7,017 bases of DNA from Paracoccaceae bacterium (GTDB lineage: Bacteria > Pseudomonadota > Alphaproteobacteria > Rhodobacterales > Rhodobacteraceae). The notes beneath the pieces were generated by a model. That model was not told where the DNA came from. It saw nothing but the letters and a program-made list of their open reading frames with translations, and made no database searches. A program made the translations under genes and the position numbers. Where the stretch lies: contig JAPOSK010000629.1 of the NCBI GenBank assembly GCA_026709725.1, forward strand, positions 1 to 7,017, written 5' to 3'. Of this stretch, positions 1 to 4,854 are shown piece after piece (the first letter of the stretch is position 1; each line of letters begins with the position of its first letter).

Positions 1-2
1 GC

Positions 3-827
3 ATATCCCGACGCCGCCTGCATGCGGCAGAGGAAAGTCACGCCGGGCCCGCGCTGAATGATCACGAGATCACGCGCTACGCACGTCATCTCGTTCTGCG
101 CGAAATCGGTGGACCCCGACAGCTCAGACTCAAGCAGTCCAGAGTTCTGGTGGTGGGGGCCGGAGGGGTCGGCTCGCCGGCGCTGCTCTATCTTGCGTCA
201 TGCGGGGTTGGCTGTCTCGGTGTCGTTGATGATGATCGGGTGGAGTTGACCAATCTGCAGCGCCAGATCATTCACGATGAGACAGGCCTGAAGACACACA
301 AGACCCGCAGCGCAAAGACTGCGATCAGGCGTCTGAATCCCCTCATCAACGTTGAGGAGCATCGTGTGCGTCTGGACACGACAAATGCGTCCGATCTGAT
401 CGGTGCCTATGATCTCGTGATTGACGGGGCGGACAGGATCGAGACCCGACGGCTCGTCAATCGGGTTTGCGTTGACTGTTCAGTTCCACTGGTCTTTGGT
501 GCTGTCAGCCAGTGGGAGGGACAGGTCGGTGTCATCCTCCCCGGCCAAAGTGCCTGTTATGAATGTCTGTTCCCCACAACGCCGGCAGCCGGTGATATCC
601 CAACATGCGCAGAAGCCGGCGTCTTTGGTGCCCTGCCTGGCGTTGTTGGAACCCTCGCCGCGATCGAGGCCATGAAGATCTGCATGGAGATCGGCACACC
701 GCTCATCAATGCAATCCTGATCTATGATGCACTCCATGGCAACACCCGCCAGATCGCCTGTGATCGCCGCCCGGGGTGCCAGGTCTGTGGCCACCTGTGG
801 AACACGGGTTCGGAAAATGGGATCTGA
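3..827 (+). CDS. moeB: MoeB/ThiF/HesA-family sulfur-carrier adenylyltransferase, 5' end uncertain or outside window
   Basis: E1-like enzymes of this family use ATP to adenylate the C-terminal Gly-Gly of a small sulfur carrier (MoaD for molybdopterin, ThiS for thiamine) in the cytoplasm. Visible features in order: family N-terminal segment LNDHEITRYARHLVLREIGG from 54, ATP-binding GAGGVGSP from 156, DDDRVELTNLQRQ from about 228, a TCAEAGV segment whose Cys (606-608) sits where some members carry a catalytic Cys, and two CxxC zinc pairs (Cys codons 555, 564, 777, 786). No rhodanese domain follows, so it is MoeB-sized: about 257 residues from codon 54, against about 250 for the family. The frame is open to the left edge with no ATG, GTG or TTG before GTG 150. 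Starting at 150 would delete the conserved N-terminus, so the true start is upstream of the window or is CTG 54. No moa or thi gene is visible, so MoeB versus ThiF or another carrier is not settled. Confidence 0.85.
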   Translation: MSRRRLHAAEESHAGPALNDHEITRYARHLVLREIGGPRQLRLKQSRVLVVGAGGVGSPALLYLASCGVGCLGVVDDDRVELTNLQRQIIHDETGLKTHKTRSAKTAIRRLNPLINVEEHRVRLDTTNASDLIGAYDLVIDGADRIETRRLVNRVCVDCSVPLVFGAVSQWEGQVGVILPGQSACYECLFPTTPAAGDIPTCAEAGVFGALPGVVGTLAAIEAMKICMEIGTPLINAILIYDALHGNTRQIACDRRPGCQVCGHLWNTGSENGI

Positions 828-925
828 TCGGGACCCATCGGCTCCACACACCTGAATCCTCTCCAATCCGTACGAATGATCGGTGCATGCGGGTTTGTCG
901 GTGTTCCCGTGATGGGGCGGCGTGT

Positions 926-1912
926 TCAGACCATGCCGGGCACGACGAGATCGGGTGGGCGGTGGCCATCCTCGTGGGTCTTGATGTTGATCAGGACCTT
1001 CTCACCCATCTGGATACGTCCTTCGGTGGTGGCTGAACCGATATGCGGCAAGAGGACGACATTGTTCTGGTCCCGCAGTTCGGGGTTGATGTCGACACCT
1101 TTCTCGAAGACATCAAGACCGGCTCCCGCGAGTTCACTGGACTGCAGCATGCGGGTCAGGGCATTCTGATCGATAACGTCGCCGCGAGAGGTGTTGATGA
1201 TGACCGCGGTGGGCTTGGCGAGTTTCAGACGCCTCGCATGCAGAAGATGAAACGTCGCGGGCGTGTGGGGACAGTTGACAGATATGATGTCCATGCGGCT
1301 GACCATCTGGTCCAGACTTTCCCAGTAATGGGCATCAAGCTCCCCCTCAAGGTCCGGGTGGACACGTTTGCGGTTGTGATAGTGAATATGCATGCCAAAA
1401 ACCCGTGCACGGCGTGCAACTGCGGTTCCGACACGACCCATGCCGAGAATGCCGAGGTTCTTGCCGCCCAATCGTGTTCCCATCAGTGCGGTCGGGGCCC
1501 AGCCATCCCATTGACCGCTGTCCATCATCTGCAGGGATTCCCGCAATCGGCGGGTGACGGCCAGCATGAGGCAGAGTGCCATGTCAGCGGTATCATCAGA
1601 ATTAACCCCGGGGGTGTTGGAAACCAGAATCCCGCGCTGGCGGGCTGTCTCGATATCGATATGGTCAAACCCTGCACCATAATTGGCGATCAGGCGCAGC
1701 TGCGGACCGGCTTTGGCAAGGAGGGCATGATCAATGCTGTCAGTGATTGTTGGAACCAGCACATTTGCAGAGGCCATGGCCATGGCCAACTCGCCCTTTG
1801 TCATCGGTGTATCGTCATGACGCAACGTGGTGTCAAAGAGTTCCGACAGTCTCTTTTCAACACCTTCGGGCAATTTGCGGGTGACAGCCACCTTCAATCG
1901 GGATACGCTCAC
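926..1912 (-). CDS. D-isomer-specific 2-hydroxyacid dehydrogenase, glyoxylate/hydroxypyruvate reductase type
   Basis: A 328-residue cytoplasmic enzyme of the family that reversibly reduces 2-keto acids (glyoxylate, hydroxypyruvate) to D-2-hydroxy acids with NAD(P)H. Visible: substrate-loop NYGAGFDHID (residues 77-86), Rossmann glycine motif GILGMGRVG (154-162), a basic cluster NRKR (180-183) after the second strand that suggests NADP(H) preference, NTSRGDVID with catalytic Arg243, and LLPHIGSAT with catalytic His290. Length is normal for the family. The position of the usual catalytic Glu, 29 residues after the Arg and 18 before the His, is Gly272 (segment DVFEKGVDINPEL), which is unusual. 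The start is GTG at 1910-1912, chosen because GGAGGT lies 8 nt upstream. It converges on the moeB-like gene and is divergent from the SH3 gene. The substrate is not fixed by sequence, so no gene symbol is given. Confidence 0.93.
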   Translation of the reverse strand: MSVSRLKVAVTRKLPEGVEKRLSELFDTTLRHDDTPMTKGELAMAMASANVLVPTITDSIDHALLAKAGPQLRLIANYGAGFDHIDIETARQRGILVSNTPGVNSDDTADMALCLMLAVTRRLRESLQMMDSGQWDGWAPTALMGTRLGGKNLGILGMGRVGTAVARRARVFGMHIHYHNRKRVHPDLEGELDAHYWESLDQMVSRMDIISVNCPHTPATFHLLHARRLKLAKPTAVIINTSRGDVIDQNALTRMLQSSELAGAGLDVFEKGVDINPELRDQNNVVLLPHIGSATTEGRIQMGEKVLINIKTHEDGHRPPDLVVPGMV

Positions 1913-1920
1913 CCGGTTGC

Positions 1921-1926
1921 ACCTCC
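1921..1926 (-). promoter_or_regulatory. Strong Shine-Dalgarno for the 2-hydroxyacid dehydrogenase
   Basis: Read on the minus strand this is GGAGGT, a near-perfect ribosome binding site 8 nt before the GTG at 1910-1912. It decides that the dehydrogenase starts at this non-ATG codon. Confidence 0.75.
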
Positions 1927-1945
1927 GTGTCTGAATGTTTGCGAA

Positions 1946-1974
1946 TTGACCACAACACGCTCACTTTGTACATC
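1946..1974 (+). promoter_or_regulatory. Putative sigma-70-type promoter for the SH3-domain gene
   Basis: TTGACC at 1946-1951 matches a -35 box in five of six bases. After a 17-base spacer, TACATC at 1969-1974 is a partial match to a -10 box. It lies in the divergent region between the dehydrogenase and the SH3 gene and would give a leader of roughly 55-60 nt before the ATG at 2039. This is a consensus match by eye only. No equally good promoter was seen for the dehydrogenase on the other strand. Confidence 0.4.
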
Positions 1975-2038
1975 ATGATCAGGTCTGACCCGAACTGTAT
2001 GAACCATTAGCACCCAATCTGGTTATGTGGAATATGCG

Positions 2039-2590
2039 ATGATCAAGAATTCTGACGGATGCCTTGCCGGTGTCATTGTCCTCCTCGCAACGCTGCTTGT
2101 GCAGCCTGCATCGGCGGAGGTTGCCGGGAATGAACAGCCTGCGGTAAACCTTGAGCCGGAGCAACAGGTCGGCCGGGAAACCAGTCTGCCGATCCCGCGC
2201 TATGTATCACTCAAGGCACGACGGGCGAATGCCCGGCGCGGGCCGAGCACTGTCTACCCAATCGACTGGGTCTTCACGCGGTCGGGAATCCCGCTCGAAG
2301 TCATTGGTGAGTTTGAAAACTGGCGTCAGATCCGCGCGATTGATGATGCGGAGGGCTGGGTTGTCAGCTCATTCCTGACGGGCCGCCGCACGGGCCTCAT
2401 TACCGCCGACGGGACGCGTATTCACCTTCTGGCCAACAGCACATCGCTCACGGTTGCCAAGGCAAACAGGATGGTCATTGTTGCAGTCAGAAGCTGCAGC
2501 GAAGACTGGTGCCTGATTGACCTTGAGGATTTGAAGGGGTGGGTTCACAAGGATCATCTGTGGGGTGTGTATCACCATGAAGTGTTTTGA
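2039..2590 (+). CDS. Secreted two-repeat bacterial SH3-like domain protein
   Basis: A 183-residue protein of the SH3_4 type (COG3807-like), with no known enzymatic activity. A signal peptide is clear: Lys3, a hydrophobic stretch at about residues 9-21, and a likely cleavage after ASA at 24-26. Export to the periplasm is therefore expected. Two SH3-like repeats follow. The first (about 54-113) holds ARRGPS, NWRQI and EGWVVSSFLTG; the second (about 118-177) holds DWCLIDLEDLKGWVHKDHLWG split over the matching positions. Cys153 and Cys158 in the second repeat could form a disulfide after export. I chose ATG 2039 over the in-frame GTG at 2027 because a weak GGA lies 7 nt upstream, the GTG has no ribosome site, and the shorter form gives a more normal signal peptide. 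It is divergent from the dehydrogenase and convergent with dcp. A cell-envelope or peptidoglycan-binding role is inference. Confidence 0.85.
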   Translation: MIKNSDGCLAGVIVLLATLLVQPASAEVAGNEQPAVNLEPEQQVGRETSLPIPRYVSLKARRANARRGPSTVYPIDWVFTRSGIPLEVIGEFENWRQIRAIDDAEGWVVSSFLTGRRTGLITADGTRIHLLANSTSLTVAKANRMVIVAVRSCSEDWCLIDLEDLKGWVHKDHLWGVYHHEVF

Positions 2591-2619
2591 GACTCCCGTG
2601 CGTCTTTCAGAATCCCCGC

Positions 2620-2657
2620 AAAATATCCTGTCCCGTTCCCATCAGGTCGGGACCAGG
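2620..2657 (-). terminator. Intrinsic terminator downstream of dcp
   Basis: Read on the minus strand, CCTGGTCCCG and CGGGACAGG form a 9-bp stem with one bulged base around a loop of about 12 nt, followed at once by ATATTTT. The first arm overlaps the last codons of dcp and the loop contains its stop codon. The T-rich tail lies only on this strand, so it would end dcp transcription before it runs into the convergent SH3 gene. The U-tract is short and interrupted, so strength is uncertain. Confidence 0.55.
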
Positions 2658-4669
2658 CCGCGCTTGCTCAGCAATGCATCGACCGATGGCAGCCTGCCAC
2701 GAAAATTCCGGTAGAGATCCTCGGGTCGGCCTGAACCGCCTTGCGAGAGGATCGTGCGCTCAAGGCGGGCCGCTGTCGTGGCGCAGAAAGGACCACCTGC
2801 CTCCTCAAAAGCCTTGAAGGCATCCGCATCAAGGACTTCAGACCAGATGTAGCTGTAATAGCCGGCCGAATATCCGTCACCGGCAAAAACATGCTGAAAA
2901 TGCGGCACCGCGTGACGCATGCGAATCGGTCCCGGCATACCGATTTCAGTCAGAATGCTGTTCTGCAATTCCATCGCCGACGCCGTCTCTCCGGTGGTGT
3001 GCAGACGCAGGTCGACAAGAGCACTGGCCAGATATTCAACGGTGGCAAAGCCCTGGTCAAAATTCCGGGCCGCCAGAATCCTGTCCAGAAGAGCGGCATT
3101 GATGGCCTGGCCTGTCCGGATATGGCGGGCATGCTTCATGAGAACATCCTTCTGCTCCATCCAGTGTTCAAAAAGCTGGCTGGGCAACTCGACAAAATCT
3201 CGGGCGACGCGCGTTCCTGATATCCGGGGGTAGGTGACATCGGAGAGCATGGCATGCAGTGCGTGCCCAAATTCATGGAAAAGGGTTCTGACATCGTCAA
3301 AGGAGAGCAGGCAATGTCCGTTCTCATCAGGCGGATTGAAATTGCAGACATTCACAACGATCGGTGACTCGGCCCCGCCAAGGCGCTTTTGGTCCCGAAA
3401 GGTGGAACACCAGGCCCCGGACTGCTTGCCGGACCGGGCGTGGTAATCGCCGATAAAGAGAGCCAGATGCCTGCCGTCACGGGTGACCTCCCAGCACCGG
3501 CAATCCGGGTGATAGAGGGATGTCTCAACCGGGGTGAATTCGAGAGAAAACAATCGTTCAGCACAGTCAAAGATCGCTCCGATCATCGCATCCAGTCCGA
3601 AATATGCCCGGACTTTTGCCTCCTGGTAGTCATGCCGGATCTGGCGCAGTTTCTCGGCATAATACCGCCAGTCCCATGGTTCGAGGTCTGCATTGACGCC
3701 ATCTTCTGCCATCAGAGTCCGCAAGGCGCCGGCATCGGCTTCAGCCTGCTGCCGGGCCGGTTGCCAGACATCGTCCAGAAGGGATTCCACCGCAGCCGCT
3801 GTCCCGGCCATGGTGTTCTCGAGTTTATAATCGGCATAATCGCGATAACCCAGCAGGTTGGCCAGTTCCCGGCGCAGGGCAAGGATTTCATCAACAATTG
3901 CCAGGTTGTTGTTTTCATTGTCATTCGCACCCCGTCCGACCCAGGCAAGATAAGCCGTCTTGCGGAGTTCCCGATCCGGGCAGTACTGAAGAAACGGGAC
4001 GATAAGTGATCGGCTCAGCGATATCGCATGACCATGAATCCCCTTGTCTTTTGCCAGTTGCTGCATCCCGTTTTGCAGCGTATCCGGCAGGCCCTCCAGA
4101 GCAGCGGGCGGTATGGGCAGGGACCAGTCGCATTCATCAGCGAGGATGTTTTGGGAGAACTCTGTCTGCAGGGCGGCAAGTCGCGCCCGGATCGCTCCAA
4201 ACCGTTTCTGGTCATCGGCGGTCAGTGCTGCCCCGCCACGCACAAAATCCTCACGATAGAGTTCGAGAACACGCAGTTGCTCGTCGGTCAGATCCAGCGA
4301 AGAACGCTGTTCCCACAACGCATTGATCCGCCTGAACAGTGCGGCATTCATCACAATTTTCGTTGCATGCTCGGCAAGGCGAGGGGTGTACTCGGTCTCA
4401 ATCCGTCGTCGTTCCTCATTGCTGTCAGCGGCCGCAAGATTGAAGAACATGCTGGCCACACGATCAAGGCTCTGGTCGGCATTCTCCATCCGCTCAATTG
4501 TATTGGCGTAAGTGGGCGATTCCGGATTGCCGGCAATCCTGTCAATCTCGGCGAGGCCATCAGCGAAGGCAGTTTCAAATGCGTTCGGAAACTGATTGTC
4601 GTCGATCTGATCAAACGGGGGAAGGGCGTGGATGCCGGTCCATGTCTGCAGAAGCGGGTTTTCATTCAT
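2642..4669 (-). CDS. dcp: Peptidyl-dipeptidase Dcp (M3 family zinc metallopeptidase)
   Basis: A zinc peptidase that removes C-terminal dipeptides from oligopeptides. The 675 residues are close to the 681 of E. coli Dcp. The active site is intact: HEFGH at 465-469 (His465 and His469 bind zinc, Glu466 is catalytic) and the third ligand Glu494 in ARDFVELPSQ. The substrate-binding loop GDGYSAGYYSYIW (597-609) keeps the family tyrosines. Dcp rather than oligopeptidase A is favoured by the N-terminus (PFDQIDDNQFPNAFETAF), the EPWDWRYYAEK segment near the middle and the C-terminal ILSQGG...LLSKRGL layout, all recalled as Dcp-like. No signal peptide is seen, so it is probably cytoplasmic. The ATG at 4667-4669 matches the family start, but the ribosome site is weak. 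It stands alone as a transcription unit, divergent from the flavoprotein gene and convergent with the SH3 gene. Confidence 0.95.
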   Translation of the reverse strand: MNENPLLQTWTGIHALPPFDQIDDNQFPNAFETAFADGLAEIDRIAGNPESPTYANTIERMENADQSLDRVASMFFNLAAADSNEERRRIETEYTPRLAEHATKIVMNAALFRRINALWEQRSSLDLTDEQLRVLELYREDFVRGGAALTADDQKRFGAIRARLAALQTEFSQNILADECDWSLPIPPAALEGLPDTLQNGMQQLAKDKGIHGHAISLSRSLIVPFLQYCPDRELRKTAYLAWVGRGANDNENNNLAIVDEILALRRELANLLGYRDYADYKLENTMAGTAAAVESLLDDVWQPARQQAEADAGALRTLMAEDGVNADLEPWDWRYYAEKLRQIRHDYQEAKVRAYFGLDAMIGAIFDCAERLFSLEFTPVETSLYHPDCRCWEVTRDGRHLALFIGDYHARSGKQSGAWCSTFRDQKRLGGAESPIVVNVCNFNPPDENGHCLLSFDDVRTLFHEFGHALHAMLSDVTYPRISGTRVARDFVELPSQLFEHWMEQKDVLMKHARHIRTGQAINAALLDRILAARNFDQGFATVEYLASALVDLRLHTTGETASAMELQNSILTEIGMPGPIRMRHAVPHFQHVFAGDGYSAGYYSYIWSEVLDADAFKAFEEAGGPFCATTAARLERTILSQGGSGRPEDLYRNFRGRLPSVDALLSKRGLVPT

Positions 4670-4699
4670 GGCTGTTCTTTCATCCTGGTGGTATATGCA

Positions 4700-4771
4700 C
4701 TATGGTCGGTTGCATCGCACTTGACCGGATCAAGCCGGTGATCAGGACCATACATATGCAGACGACCATGG
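4700..4771. promoter_or_regulatory. Large nested dyad in the dcp/flavoprotein divergent region, candidate operator
   Basis: The outer arms 4700-4715 and 4756-4771 are inverted copies matching at 13 of 16 positions (ATGGTCGGTTGCAT against the complement of ATGCAGACGACCAT). GATCA at 4728-4732 and TGATC at 4739-4743 share the same centre (4735/4736). An overlapping, off-centre near-palindrome CTTGACCGGATCAAG lies at 4720-4734. By hand, 22 of 36 base pairs across the full dyad are complementary, against about 9 expected by chance. Placement between two divergent genes suggests a regulator binding region, but no binding protein can be named. Confidence 0.4.
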
Positions 4772-4854
4772 ATTTCAATTCATCGGTGGACCGGTGCAGG
4801 CGGGGTGCCGGTGCATCCCCTCCCGCTTCCGCGAAGTTGACGCAGAGCGCATGA
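4756..4854 (+). CDS. Possible small leader ORF before the flavoprotein gene (32 aa)
   Basis: An ATG at 4756 with AGGA 8 nt upstream (4744-4747) opens a 32-residue frame beginning MQTTMDFNSSVDRC. Its TGA overlaps the start codon of the flavoprotein gene in an ATGA at 4851-4854, the layout typical of translational coupling. The downstream gene has only a weak ribosome site of its own, which would fit coupling. Against it: the sequence matches no family I know, has no membrane segment, and short frames arise easily by chance in such DNA. An internal ATG at 4768 is an alternative start. Confidence 0.25.
   Translation: MQTTMDFNSSVDRCRRGAGASPPASAKLTQSA

Noticed and set aside
58..249. ATG at 58 opening a 63-codon frame within the MoeB-like region
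   Set aside because: It lies in a different frame from the conserved protein and its translation is Trp/Ser-rich with no family resemblance. Its position just after LN of the true frame is coincidental.
828..925. Possible bidirectional terminator between the convergent moeB-like and dehydrogenase genes
   Set aside because: Only a weak 4-bp stem with a 12-nt loop (CGGG/CCCG) and no T-run on either strand was found.
1043..1978. Open frame of 311 codons on the plus strand opposite the 2-hydroxyacid dehydrogenase
   Set aside because: It is antisense to a gene with clear family motifs, its translation shows no known domain, and long antisense frames are common in GC-rich DNA.
2027..2038. GTG at 2027 as start of the SH3 protein
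   Set aside because: It has no purine-rich site upstream and adds MEYA, which puts an acidic residue in the signal-peptide n-region. It remains possible.
4028..4741. Open frame of 237 codons on the plus strand opposite the start of dcp, with another at 3389-4009
   Set aside because: Both are antisense to the conserved Dcp protein and carry no recognisable motifs.
4794..4850. In-frame GTG at 4794 as an earlier start for the flavoprotein
   Set aside because: It adds 19 residues with two Cys and many Arg that precede the usual family N-terminus, and it has no convincing ribosome site.
4670..4850. Riboswitch, such as a glycine riboswitch, in front of the flavoprotein gene
   Set aside because: The only structure seen is the dyad described above, and I could not recognise a glycine-riboswitch core or any other known aptamer.
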